Made by a program: the position numbers and the translations under genes. Below, in pieces: positions 38,845-47,005 of a stretch of DNA of 55,588 bases; position 1 is the first letter of the stretch, and the number at the start of each line of letters is the position of its first letter. This DNA comes from Nocardia altamirensis NBRC 108246 (lineage in GTDB: Bacteria; Actinomycetota; Actinomycetes; Mycobacteriales; Mycobacteriaceae): NCBI RefSeq assembly GCF_001612685.1, contig NZ_BDAY01000081.1:1-55588 (forward strand), read 5' to 3'. The notes below the pieces were generated by a model. That model did no database searches. It was given only the letters and a program-made list of their open reading frames with translations, and was not told where the DNA came from.

Positions 38845-39969
38845 GTGATTGATCTCGACGCGCTGGCCAAGCCGATATTCGACCTGCTCTCCAGTTTCGG
38901 CTCCGGAGTGCTGCCCACCGGCGGCCCGTCCGATGCGTTGCGCAGCACCTCCAGCGCGGTCGACCAGATCCACCAGCTCGGTCGCGACAGCATCAACAAC
39001 ATGAACACGGCATGGGACGGCCAGGCCGCCGACGCCGCGACCGCGAAGGCGCTGCGGGTGCAGACCTCCGCCGCCACCATTTCCGACCGTGGCAACGACA
39101 TGGCAACCGTGGTGAACCAGGCCGCCGCCGAGATCGAGACGGGCCAGAAGGAGCTCACCGGCATCGCGCAGTCGTTCGTGAACACCGCGGCGAGCGCGGG
39201 TCCCGCACTGGCAACGCCAGCGGGCATGACGATGATCGTCGGCTCCGCGATCGACCACCTCGGCCAGGCGCTCAACGTGGTCGGCCGGGTGCGCAACGAA
39301 CTCACCACGCAGACCGCATCCATGAACGAGCTCACCCCGGCGCCGTCCACCCCCTCGCTCGCCGGCGTGCCGAGCACGACGACCGCCGGTGCGCAGCAGC
39401 TGATGTCGACGGCGAGCGGCGCACTCAGCGGGGCAGGGTCGATGGCGAGCAGCCTGATGAGCACGGCGATGAGCACCGCGATGCCGTCGACGACGAACAC
39501 CAGCACCGGTGCCAAGGGCACGCAGGGCACCCAGAAGTCGCCGACCGGGTCGACGGGGATGTCCGCCGACGGCAAGGGCGTGAAGATCACGCTGCCCGAC
39601 GGCAGCCAGGTCGAGGCGCCGAACGAGAAGGCCGCCACCGCGGTCAAGTCGGCGATCAGCGCGGTCGGCACCCCGTACGTCTGGGGCGGCAATACGCCGG
39701 GCGCCGGACTGGACTGCAGCGGCCTGACCAAATACGCGTACGGCGAAGCGGGCGTAGAGATTCCCCGCCTCGCCGCCGATCAGGCCACCGGCTCTCCGGT
39801 CTCCCCCGGCGACCTGATGCCCGGCGACCTGGCCATCTGGGACGGCCACGTCGCCATGGTGATCGGCAACGGACAGTTCGTCGAGGCAGGCGACCCCGTG
39901 CAAATCAGCTCAATTCGAACGGAGAACTCAGGGATGGGTTTCTACGGCTTCTATAGGCCGACAGCATGA
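38845..39969 (+). CDS. WXG-domain protein fused to a RipA-like NlpC/P60 peptidoglycan hydrolase
   Basis: 374 aa, GTG start. Residues 1-130 are helical with a W57-D-G59 turn in NMNTAWDGQAA, the WXG100 pattern. A Ser/Thr/Ala-rich linker (about 160-240) joins a C-terminal NlpC/P60 domain with catalytic C291 (GLDCSGL), H335 (DGHVAMVI) and E347 (FVEAGD), the same Cys-His-Glu order as RipA. No Sec signal peptide, so export through a type VII machine is the likely route, with cleavage of peptidoglycan stems as the reaction. The ATG of the next gene overlaps the stop by 4 nt. Confidence 0.8.
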   Translation: MIDLDALAKPIFDLLSSFGSGVLPTGGPSDALRSTSSAVDQIHQLGRDSINNMNTAWDGQAADAATAKALRVQTSAATISDRGNDMATVVNQAAAEIETGQKELTGIAQSFVNTAASAGPALATPAGMTMIVGSAIDHLGQALNVVGRVRNELTTQTASMNELTPAPSTPSLAGVPSTTTAGAQQLMSTASGALSGAGSMASSLMSTAMSTAMPSTTNTSTGAKGTQGTQKSPTGSTGMSADGKGVKITLPDGSQVEAPNEKAATAVKSAISAVGTPYVWGGNTPGAGLDCSGLTKYAYGEAGVEIPRLAADQATGSPVSPGDLMPGDLAIWDGHVAMVIGNGQFVEAGDPVQISSIRTENSGMGFYGFYRPTA

Positions 39970-40316
39970 CTCAACCGCAGCAGCCGGGAGTGCCCAACGT
40001 CACGGTGGCGGGCAGCACCAACCGATCGGGCACCATCTCGGTGCGGGCCACCGATCAGGGCATGCCGGTGGAGATCAAGTTCGAACGCAGCGAATACCGT
40101 TACGGCGCACAGACTCTCGCCAACGAGATCCTGCGGCTCACCAAGCGTTCCACCGTCGCGGCGAAGGCGAGGCGCCGCGAGCTGCTCGCCGAGGCAGGCA
40201 TGCCCGCCGACATCCTCGACCGGCTCGGCCTGCCGACGCGCCAGGCGGCAGTGGACGAGCTGGACCGGATCGACGACGCCGACACCGGTCCGACGACCTG
40301 GATGAGGCCGGTATGA
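39966..40316 (+). CDS. Conserved hypothetical protein of the type VII cassette
   Basis: 116 aa, soluble, with an N-terminal beta-rich half and a helical, charged C-terminal half. No Cys, signal peptide or membrane segment. It resembles small proteins encoded next to ESX-exported proteins in mycobacteria and Nocardia, but I cannot name a family. Coupled to both sides by 4-nt overlaps. Confidence 0.65.
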   Translation: MTQPQQPGVPNVTVAGSTNRSGTISVRATDQGMPVEIKFERSEYRYGAQTLANEILRLTKRSTVAAKARRRELLAEAGMPADILDRLGLPTRQAAVDELDRIDDADTGPTTWMRPV

Positions 40317-40369
40317 GCACGCACGGCGAGCAAACAACGAGCACAGCGGTCGGCGAGGCGGAGCTATGA
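40313..40369 (+). CDS. 18-residue micro-ORF bridging two genes
   Basis: ATG overlaps the upstream stop (ATGA) and its own stop overlaps the next gene's ATG (ATGA), so ribosomes could step through all three without leaving. Reads MSTHGEQTTSTAVGEAEL. Too short to judge as a protein; possibly only a translational-coupling device. Confidence 0.4.
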   Translation: MSTHGEQTTSTAVGEAEL

Positions 40370-40713
40370 GTGCGGAGATGGACGCGCTGGTCGCCAACGC
40401 GACCCAGAAACTGGAAGCGCTCGAGGCCGCGCTCTACGGCCTCAAGCAGGTGCGCGGACGCCACACCACCGAGGACGGCGGCGTCACCGTCGAGGTCGAC
40501 AGCGACGGCGCACTCGTCGCATTGACCCTCGCGGAATCGGTCACCTCGCTGCCACCCGCCGAGGTCGGACAGCTGATCGTCTGGGCGTGCAAGCAGGCCG
40601 CGGAGGACGCGAGCAACCAGCGCTCGAAGGTCGTTGCGACACTGAACGAGTCATTTGTTCCCGCGCCGAACGAGGCGAAAGGAACTCTTGGGGGCGGGCC
40701 GGATAGTGCCTGA
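40366..40713 (+). CDS. YbaB/EbfC-family protein, EspL-like
   Basis: 115 aa. YbaB/EbfC fold pattern: an N-terminal helix, a beta hairpin with GVTVEVDSDGALVALTL, and a long C-terminal helix. EspL of the ESX-1 system in M. tuberculosis has the same length and family, where it is needed for stability of secreted substrates. Here it may be a dedicated chaperone for the hydrolase and the EspC-like protein. A DNA-binding role, as for YbaB, is the alternative. Confidence 0.72.
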   Translation: MSAEMDALVANATQKLEALEAALYGLKQVRGRHTTEDGGVTVEVDSDGALVALTLAESVTSLPPAEVGQLIVWACKQAAEDASNQRSKVVATLNESFVPAPNEAKGTLGGGPDSA

Positions 40714-40739
40714 CACGGAAGGTCGATAGGCTTCCGCTC

Positions 40740-41996
40740 ATGGCTTCTGGAGACATCGTCCCGATCGAGCTCGGCCTGACCGACGGCGATCTCGTCACCC
40801 TGTGGGCACCGCGCTGGCGAGACGGTGACGACGAGTGGGAGGCGTTCCTCGGACACGAGGACTCCCTCTACGGTTTCGAGACCGTTGCGGAGCTGGCCGC
40901 GTTCATCCGGACCAACTCCGACAACGACCTCGTCGACCATCCGGCATGGAAGGTGGTCGCCGGGCTCTCGGCGGTGGAACTGGAGCCGGAGGAGAACTTC
41001 TCCTTCGATCTGGTCGCCGTGCCCGAGCTGGCCGCAGGCGACCCCGACGTCGACGCCATTGCCGAGCTGGAAGACACGCTCAGCATGGTTCGCAACATCG
41101 GCGAGGTGTGCGAGCTGGAGACGGTGACCAAGTTCTTCGGCTCGCATCCGGTGCTCGGCGCGCTGCCCGGCGGGATCAACGCGTTCATCGGCCGGGACGG
41201 TGAAGACCTCTGGGACCAGATCGGCGCCGCGATCGCCAAGGGCTGGGACGACGTGCTCGACGCCATCGACTCGGTCGTGCAGACTCCCGACGTCGACGCG
41301 GAAGCCGTCGCCGTCGCCGAGGCCGAGCTGCTGGCCGCCGAGGAGAACGTGGTCGACGCCGACGACGCGGCCGACAGCGAAGAGGACGAGGAGTTCGAGC
41401 CCGTCGACCTCGACGCGGAGGACGAGGACGAAGAAGAGGACGAGGACGAGTCGTTCTGGAACGAGGTCGGCATCGACCCGGTCAAGATCGTCACCGCGGA
41501 CGGCACCTTCTTCACGCTGCGCTGCTACCTCGACGACGAACCGATCTTCCTCGGCGCCAACAACACCATCTCGGTCTTCGGCTCCGAGCGGGCCCTCGCC
41601 CGCTACCTGGCCGACGACCACGAGCACGAGCTGTCCAGGGTGAGCACCTTCGCCGACGTGCAGACGGCCGCGGTGGACGGATCGCTCGAGATCGAGGTCA
41701 CCGACGAGAACGTCTACGTGCTGCCCGGCCTCGCCGACGATCTGGCCGAAGGCCCGGAAGCCGTCGACATCGAGCAGCTCGACCTCGCGGTCGAACTGTT
41801 CACCGACGCCTCCGACTATGCGGGCGACGAGACCGTGGAACAGGCGCTGGCCAAGTCCAATCCGCTCGGCTGGTACGTCTCGTACCTGCTGAACCCGGAC
41901 CCGACCAGGATGGCCCCCAACCCGCCGTACACCGCGGAGGCGCAGTCCTGGCGGGACCTGGAGCGCAACTTCGAAGCCAGGCTCGACCAGAAGTAG
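40740..41996 (+). CDS. satS: SatS-like SecA2-pathway chaperone (Rv3311 type), acidic protein
   Basis: 418 aa with no signal peptide. Very acidic, with an Asp/Glu run at about residues 210-240. Two repeated-looking domains flank the run. Length and place (after upp, before add) match Rv3311, described as SatS, a chaperone for the SecA2 export pathway and needed for SapM. Here sapM is absent between upp and satS and the type VII cassette sits in its place. Assigned by synteny and composition, not by motif. Confidence 0.75.
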   Translation: MASGDIVPIELGLTDGDLVTLWAPRWRDGDDEWEAFLGHEDSLYGFETVAELAAFIRTNSDNDLVDHPAWKVVAGLSAVELEPEENFSFDLVAVPELAAGDPDVDAIAELEDTLSMVRNIGEVCELETVTKFFGSHPVLGALPGGINAFIGRDGEDLWDQIGAAIAKGWDDVLDAIDSVVQTPDVDAEAVAVAEAELLAAEENVVDADDAADSEEDEEFEPVDLDAEDEDEEEDEDESFWNEVGIDPVKIVTADGTFFTLRCYLDDEPIFLGANNTISVFGSERALARYLADDHEHELSRVSTFADVQTAAVDGSLEIEVTDENVYVLPGLADDLAEGPEAVDIEQLDLAVELFTDASDYAGDETVEQALAKSNPLGWYVSYLLNPDPTRMAPNPPYTAEAQSWRDLERNFEARLDQK

Positions 41997-41999
41997 AAG

Positions 42000-42333
42000 C
42001 TGCGGTTCCGAGCGCGATCGAAAACGACACCCCTCACAACACGAAGCGTGCGGACAGCCTGCGCAGTCGCCGGGCCTCGGGTTGCTGCGGTTCCGAGCAC
42101 ACGAGTCGAGTTGCCACAGAGAAGGCGCACTCCCCACAACAGTTTCAACTGCTGTGAAGCAGTGCGGACGGCCTGTGGGACGGGTGCCCCTGCTGCCGGA
42201 CTTCGGTTCGCGTTGGTTTCGAGCGCGCATGTCGAGGTGCCACAAAGGATGCGCACTGTTCGCAACAGTTCTAGCTGCTGTGAATAGTGCGGACAGTCTG
42301 TGGGACGGATGTGCGGGCGTGCGAGGGTGGGGC
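42000..42333. repeat. Three degenerate tandem units (about 85-125 bp) in the satS-thioesterase gap
   Basis: Unit A starts at 42000, unit B at 42085 and unit C near 42210. A and B share CTGCGGTTCCGAGC exactly. B and C align over about 120 bp, with AGTCGAG/TGTCGAG, TGCCACA, CGCAC, CAACAGTT, GCTGTGAA and GTGCGGAC blocks. Units B and C each contain an inverted repeat (CAACAG ... CTG(C)TG-type). No convincing reading frame on either strand. Confidence 0.75.
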
Positions 42334-42990
42334 TTAGTTGAGGCGGATCCAGATTTGTTCGGCGCGGCCTAGTAGGCGGCCGTCGGAGCCGTAGACGGCG
42401 GTGGAGGCGAAGGACTTTCGGCCCTGCTCGCCGTGGTTTTCGCCGATGACGACGCACTGTTCGCCGACCTCGGGGAGATCGGCGACGGCGGCGGTCATCG
42501 AGCCGAGCAGGGCGGGACGGTCGAACATCTCTGGCAGCGACCAGCCGCCGGGGCAGTCCATCGCGGCCCACAGGACGGCGGAGCCGAGCGGGAGTGAGGC
42601 GTCAGGCGTCCACGGCGCGGCAACTCGGCTGTCGCCGACGGTGCCCGCCTCGATACGCAGACCGTCCTGGCGGGCGGCGCCGCAGACGAAACAGGACGCG
42701 AAGATTTCGTTGCTCTGGTAGGAGCTCGCCGCGGCGGCCGCGGTCGCGTACGGCACGGATTGCGGTACGTCCCTGGCAAATTCACCGAGGTGGGACTCCG
42801 CGACCAGGGTGTCGCCGTCGTAGAGCCGACCGTCACGCACCTCGAGCGGCTTGTCCAGCGGGATCGGGCTGCGCAGGATCACCGTGACCGCGTCGTCCGC
42901 GTGCTGCTCGGCGAGCAGCCCGCCGACGTAGCCGCCGTTGCCCGAATCGGGTGGGCCGTTGAACCGGGCGGGGATCTGCAAGGTCGCCAT
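42334..42990 (-). CDS. Hotdog-fold thioesterase-like protein
   Basis: 218 aa from the ATG at 42990 (MATLQIPARFNGPP). The N-terminal GNGGYVGGLLAE loop resembles the acyl-CoA thioesterase 'GGY' start of the actinobacterial hotdog family, and the C-terminal half has a second hotdog-like strand set. A CFVCG pair in the middle is unusual for thioesterases and may bind metal. Substrate unknown. Confidence 0.68.
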   Translation of the reverse strand: MATLQIPARFNGPPDSGNGGYVGGLLAEQHADDAVTVILRSPIPLDKPLEVRDGRLYDGDTLVAESHLGEFARDVPQSVPYATAAAAASSYQSNEIFASCFVCGAARQDGLRIEAGTVGDSRVAAPWTPDASLPLGSAVLWAAMDCPGGWSLPEMFDRPALLGSMTAAVADLPEVGEQCVVIGENHGEQGRKSFASTAVYGSDGRLLGRAEQIWIRLN

Positions 42991-43005
42991 GTCATTCACG
43001 CTAGC

Positions 43006-43044
43006 GAACCGGGTGACCGCCGCCACCCGACTGTCACCCGGTTC
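43006..43044. terminator. Hairpin downstream of add
   Basis: Perfect 12-bp arms (43006-43017 and 43033-43044) with a 15-nt loop, 25 bp after the add stop on the minus strand and 16 bp before the next gene. Terminator, or an operator for the thioesterase-like gene. Confidence 0.5.
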
Positions 43045-43069
43045 ACATCGACCCTGTTGCTGTCGTCGA

Positions 43070-44167
43070 CTACCCGAGCAGCACCGCGTAGCCGGGCTTG
43101 ATGATGTCGTCGATGATGCGCAGCCGCTCAGGGAACGGGATGAACGCCGACTTCATCGCATTGATGGTGAACCGCTCCAGATCACTCCAGCCGTACCCGA
43201 ACGTGTCGGCCAGCTTGAGCATCTCCTGGCTCATGGTGGTGTCACTCATCAGCCGGTTGTCGGTGTTGACCGTCACTCGGAACCGCAGCCGGGCCAGCAG
43301 GTCGAACGGGTGCTTGTCCAGCGAGGGCACCGCGCCGGTCTGCACATTCGAGGACGGACAGAGCTCGAGCGGGATACGCATGTCGCGCACGTAGTTGGCG
43401 ACGAGCCCGAGCCGGGCGTCCTCGATCGCGCCGGGCACGCTGATGTCGTCGGTGATGCGCACGCCGTGCCCGAGCCGATCGCAGCCGCAGAACGCCAGCG
43501 CCTCGTGGATCGACGGCAGGCCGAACGCCTCACCCGCGTGAATGGTGAAGTGCGCGCTGTTGGCTCGCATGTACTCGAACGCGTCCAGGTGCCTGCTCGG
43601 CGGGTACCCGGCCTCGGCGCCCGCGATATCGAAGCCGCCGACGCCGCGATCGCGCCACCGCACGGTGAGCTCGGCGATCTCGCGCGAGCGTGCCGCGTGC
43701 CGCATCGCGGTGAGCAGGCAGGTCACCACGATCGGGCGACCGGCCGCCGCGGCGGCCGCCTCGCCCTCGCGGAACCCGGCCAGGGTGTGCTCGACGACCT
43801 CGTCGAGGGTCAGGCCGCGTTCCAGGTGCTGTTCGGGGGCGAACCGTACTTCGGCGTACACCACGCCGTCGGCGGACAGGTCCTCCGCGCATTCGCGGGC
43901 CACCCTCCGCAGCCCCTCCGGCGTCTGCATGACGGCGACGGTGTGCGCGAAAGTTTCCAGATAGAGTTCCAGCGATCCGCTGTCGGCCGCGTCACGGAAC
44001 CAGGCGGCCAGTGCCGCCTCGTCGGTGGCGGGTAGGTCCTCGTAGCCGCACTCGGCGGCAAGCTCCAGCACTGTCGCGGGCCGTAGACCACCGTCGAGGT
44101 GGTCGTGCAGCAGCGCTTTTGGCGCCTGTCGGATCGAGGCAAGGGTCAATGCGGTCGGTCCAGTCAT
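43070..44167 (-). CDS. add: Adenosine deaminase
   Basis: Deaminates adenosine and deoxyadenosine to inosine forms. 365 aa, the same length as the M. tuberculosis protein. Zinc and catalytic residues: LHDHLDGGLRP (HxH), HAGE, RLGHGVRI and the final Asp in NTDNRLMSDT. ATG 44167 gives MTGPTALTL. Its product can be used by the purine phosphorylase encoded about 8 kb away. Confidence 0.95.
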   Translation of the reverse strand: MTGPTALTLASIRQAPKALLHDHLDGGLRPATVLELAAECGYEDLPATDEAALAAWFRDAADSGSLELYLETFAHTVAVMQTPEGLRRVARECAEDLSADGVVYAEVRFAPEQHLERGLTLDEVVEHTLAGFREGEAAAAAAGRPIVVTCLLTAMRHAARSREIAELTVRWRDRGVGGFDIAGAEAGYPPSRHLDAFEYMRANSAHFTIHAGEAFGLPSIHEALAFCGCDRLGHGVRITDDISVPGAIEDARLGLVANYVRDMRIPLELCPSSNVQTGAVPSLDKHPFDLLARLRFRVTVNTDNRLMSDTTMSQEMLKLADTFGYGWSDLERFTINAMKSAFIPFPERLRIIDDIIKPGYAVLLG

Positions 44168-44267
44168 GTAACGACGGTAGCCGCACCGGGCCGCAACGGC
44201 ATCCGACTGAGGTGAGTGGCAACCATCTCGTTGCCGGCGCACTGCGATCCGGACCACCGCCGGACAC

Positions 44268-44284
44268 CCCGTACCCGGTACGGG
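44268..44284. promoter_or_regulatory. Perfect 17-bp palindrome between add and the NTF2-like gene
   Basis: Arms CCCGTACC and GGTACGGG around a C, about 92 bp upstream of the NTF2-like start and 100 bp upstream of the divergent add start. Possible shared operator. Confidence 0.4.
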
Positions 44285-44376
44285 TCTATCGCCGACCCGG
44301 TGGATACGCACAGGTCAGCACATCTTCACCGAATCGGCTTGACCTCAATCATTGTTCATGTTCCAGGCTGGTCACC

Positions 44377-44832
44377 ATGAGCATCATCGACATCGACACC
44401 CAGACCCGCGCCGCCGACCTCGCGGCGTTCCAGCAGATCATCGACACCGTCGAGCACGCCCAGAACAACGAGCTGATCGACGAATTCCTCGCACTGTTCC
44501 GGGCCGACGCCATCTGGACCACCGGCGGCGGCAAACGCCTGTTCGGCCGCGACGCGATCGCCGAGTTCACCAGGCAGGTGCTGCCCGGCGGAATGCAGGG
44601 CCTCTCAGTGACTTTCGAGCTGGAGTACGTGCTGTACCTGCGTCCCGATGTGGCAGCCGTCAAAGTGCGCCAGATCTACCACACCCCCGAGGGCAAGGAC
44701 ATCGGCACCCCGATGTGGGTCATGACGAAGGAAGACGGAACCTGGAAGTTGGCCGCCGCGCAGAACACTGGCGCACCCGCCGACGAAATCGCAGACGACG
44801 CCGGCCGGCCCATCTTCGGCGCCGCACACTGA
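44377..44832 (+). CDS. SgcJ/EcaC-family (NTF2-like) protein
   Basis: 151 aa, cone-shaped NTF2-like fold: an N-terminal helix with DTVEHAQNNELIDEFLALF, then a strand-rich C-terminus ending MTKEDGTWKLAAAQNTG, the usual SgcJ/EcaC close. No signal peptide. Function of such proteins varies (isomerase, ligand binding). Monocistronic, convergent with deoA. Confidence 0.8.
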   Translation: MSIIDIDTQTRAADLAAFQQIIDTVEHAQNNELIDEFLALFRADAIWTTGGGKRLFGRDAIAEFTRQVLPGGMQGLSVTFELEYVLYLRPDVAAVKVRQIYHTPEGKDIGTPMWVMTKEDGTWKLAAAQNTGAPADEIADDAGRPIFGAAH

Positions 44833-44879
44833 CCGTCGGACAACGGTCGGCATCGGAAACAGCTGCCGGACAAGGCCGT

Positions 44880-46169
44880 TCAGGCGCCGATCCGCCCGAG
44901 CAGCAGCGGCGCCGCGGGCTTGCCGTCCGGCTCGCCGACGGTGATGGCGTCGTCCACCGCAGCCGCGGCACCGGCGAAGGCATCCGGCGTATCGGTGTGC
45001 AACGTGAGCAGCGGCTGCCCTTCGGACACGAAATCACCCGGCTTGACGTGCATTTCGATCCCGGCGCCTGCCTGCACCGGATCTCCCTGCCTGGCCCGGC
45101 CCGCACCGAGACGCCATGCGGCGATGCCGACGCCCATGGCGTCGAGCCGGGTCAGCACGCCTGCCCGGTCGGCGCGCACCACCTCGGTGTGCTTCGCCGT
45201 CGGCAGGGCCGCGTCCGGGTCGCCGCCCTGTGCACGGACCATGGCGCGCCAGTGGTCCATCGCCCGGCCGTCGGCGAGCACATCGGCCGGATCGACGTCT
45301 ATGCCTGCGAGAGTGACCATTTCGCGGGCAAGAGTGATCGTCAGCTCGACGACGTCAGCGGGTCCGCCGCCCGCGAGCACCTCGACCGACTCGGCCACCT
45401 CCAGCGCGTTGCCTGCGGTGCGGCCGAGCGGTGTATCCATGGCGGTCAGCAACGCGACCGTCCGCACGCCGGCGTCGGTGCCCAATTCGACCATGGCCGT
45501 TGCCAATTCGCGGGCACCGTCGAGCGTCTTCAGGAAGGCGCCTGCGCCGACCTTCACGTCGAGCACCAGCGCGGCGGTGCCCTCGGCGATCTTCTTGCTC
45601 ATGATCGAGCTGGCGATCAGCGGGATGGATTCGACCGTGCCGGTGACGTCACGCAGCGCGTAGAGGCGCTTGTCGGCCGGGGCGAGATCGGCGCCCGCCG
45701 CGCACACCACCGCGCCGACCGCGGGATCGGCGAGCAGCTCACGCATCCGGGGCACCGGCACATCGGCCTGCCAGCCTGGGATGGCCTCCAGCTTGTCCAG
45801 GGTGCCGCCGGTGTGCCCGAGGCCGCGCCCGGACAGCTGCGGGACCGCCGCACCGCACGCGGCGACCAGCGGCGCCAGCGGCAGCGTGATCTTGTCCCCC
45901 ACCCCGCCTGTCGAATGCTTGTCCACGGTCGGCCGCGGCAGATCGGTGAAATCCATCCGGCGACCGGACGCGATCATCGCGGTGGTCCACCGTGCCGTCT
46001 CCCTGCGCGTCATCCCGCGCCACACGATCGCCATCGCCAGCGCCGACATCTGCTCGTCGGCCACCACCCCGTGCGTGAATCCGTCGACCACCCAGTCGAT
46101 CTGCGCGTCCGACAGCTCGCCGCCGTCCCGCTTGGTCGTGATGATCGAAACCGCGTCCAATGCCGTCAC
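44880..46169 (-). CDS. deoA: Thymidine phosphorylase
   Basis: Phosphorolysis of thymidine/deoxyuridine. 429 aa from the GTG at 46169 (VTALDAVSIITTKRDGG), matching the known length; further upstream frame is noise. KHSTGGVGDK phosphate loop and RGLGHTGGTLDKLE signature are intact. Downstream partner of cdd in pyrimidine nucleoside salvage, same order as Rv3314c-Rv3315c, with 145 bp between the genes. Confidence 0.94.
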   Translation of the reverse strand: MTALDAVSIITTKRDGGELSDAQIDWVVDGFTHGVVADEQMSALAMAIVWRGMTRRETARWTTAMIASGRRMDFTDLPRPTVDKHSTGGVGDKITLPLAPLVAACGAAVPQLSGRGLGHTGGTLDKLEAIPGWQADVPVPRMRELLADPAVGAVVCAAGADLAPADKRLYALRDVTGTVESIPLIASSIMSKKIAEGTAALVLDVKVGAGAFLKTLDGARELATAMVELGTDAGVRTVALLTAMDTPLGRTAGNALEVAESVEVLAGGGPADVVELTITLAREMVTLAGIDVDPADVLADGRAMDHWRAMVRAQGGDPDAALPTAKHTEVVRADRAGVLTRLDAMGVGIAAWRLGAGRARQGDPVQAGAGIEMHVKPGDFVSEGQPLLTLHTDTPDAFAGAAAAVDDAITVGEPDGKPAAPLLLGRIGA

Positions 46170-46314
46170 ATCGGCCAGTCTGACACGAGACGCACTCGCA
46201 CCCCTGGTTCTTGTCGGTGGGCTTCGATAGCCTCTGCGCATCATCGATGCTCTGATGCTGACCATGCCCACCGAAGCCGAGATCGACGCGGCACTCGACG
46301 AGAACTGCTGATCG

Positions 46315-46716
46315 TCAGATCTGTCCGGCGTCCAGGTCGTCGGGGCCGAAGGCGTCGGGCAGTAGGGAGCTCAGCGGGATGGGTCCGCCTTTGTGGTCGA
46401 TCATGAGGTCGGGCCCGCCGTGTTCGTAGAGGAGTTGGCGGCATCGTCCGCAGGGCATCAGGATTTCGCCGCGGGAATCGCAGACCGCAACGGCGAGCAG
46501 CCGGCCTCCGCCCGACGAATGCAAGTTACCGACGAGTACACATTCGGCACACAGGCCCAAACCATATGAGACATTTTCCACATTGCAGCCGCGCACAATT
46601 CGGCCGTCGACACTGAGAGCCGCCGCGCCGACCGGAAACCGCGAGTACGGCGCATAGGCATGGGCCATGACTTGAATAGCGTTGTCACGCAGGGATTTCC
46701 AGTCGATTTCCGACAT
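46315..46716 (-). CDS. cdd: Cytidine deaminase
   Basis: Cytidine to uridine, homotetramer type. 133 aa. Zinc ligands Cys in GLCAECV and PCGRC, and the catalytic Glu in AEC. ATG at 46716. First gene of cdd-deoA. The 289-bp gap to sdhC holds the divergent promoters. Confidence 0.94.
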   Translation of the reverse strand: MSEIDWKSLRDNAIQVMAHAYAPYSRFPVGAAALSVDGRIVRGCNVENVSYGLGLCAECVLVGNLHSSGGGRLLAVAVCDSRGEILMPCGRCRQLLYEHGGPDLMIDHKGGPIPLSSLLPDAFGPDDLDAGQI

Positions 46717-47005
46717 GGGGAACCTCTTCTCGACCGTCCCGAACCTGGCCGTACAAGGCCAACGGTTGAACCCTTCCAGCACCAAGAAAGGCAAACCTAA
46801 CCCGCCCGACTGTAGCGCAACGCACGGCACGCCGAATTAGTTCCGGCAAACCTCGAGGATTAGAGTCCAACTTAGATCGGTTCAGGGTCCCGGCGGCGGG
46901 CCAGCGCCCCTAACAAGGCGCAACCACCTGGGCATTTGCCCCCAACGCAGCCAGCTTCGGATCTGTGAACCGGGTCCATCAACGACGTTGGAGGCACCGC
47001 ACTCT
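46717..47005. promoter_or_regulatory. cdd-sdhC divergent promoter region
   Basis: 289 bp between start codons. Contains a small hairpin GGGCA-TT-TGCCC at 46930-46941 and a GGAGG ribosome site for sdhC at about 46990. No confident -10/-35 pair or ncRNA recognised. Confidence 0.4.

Noticed and set aside
42000..42333. Repeat array considered as a CRISPR
   Set aside because: Units are 85-125 bp, degenerate and without short identical repeats separated by unique spacers.
44831..44848. Short inverted repeat GACCGT/ACGGTC at the stop of the SgcJ-like gene
   Set aside because: Only 6-bp arms and no T run; too weak to call a terminator.
46255..46311. 18-codon + strand frame (MLTMPTEAEIDAALDENC) between deoA and cdd
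   Set aside because: No ribosome site, no overlap with neighbours, too short; could be a remnant of a lost gene but nothing supports it.
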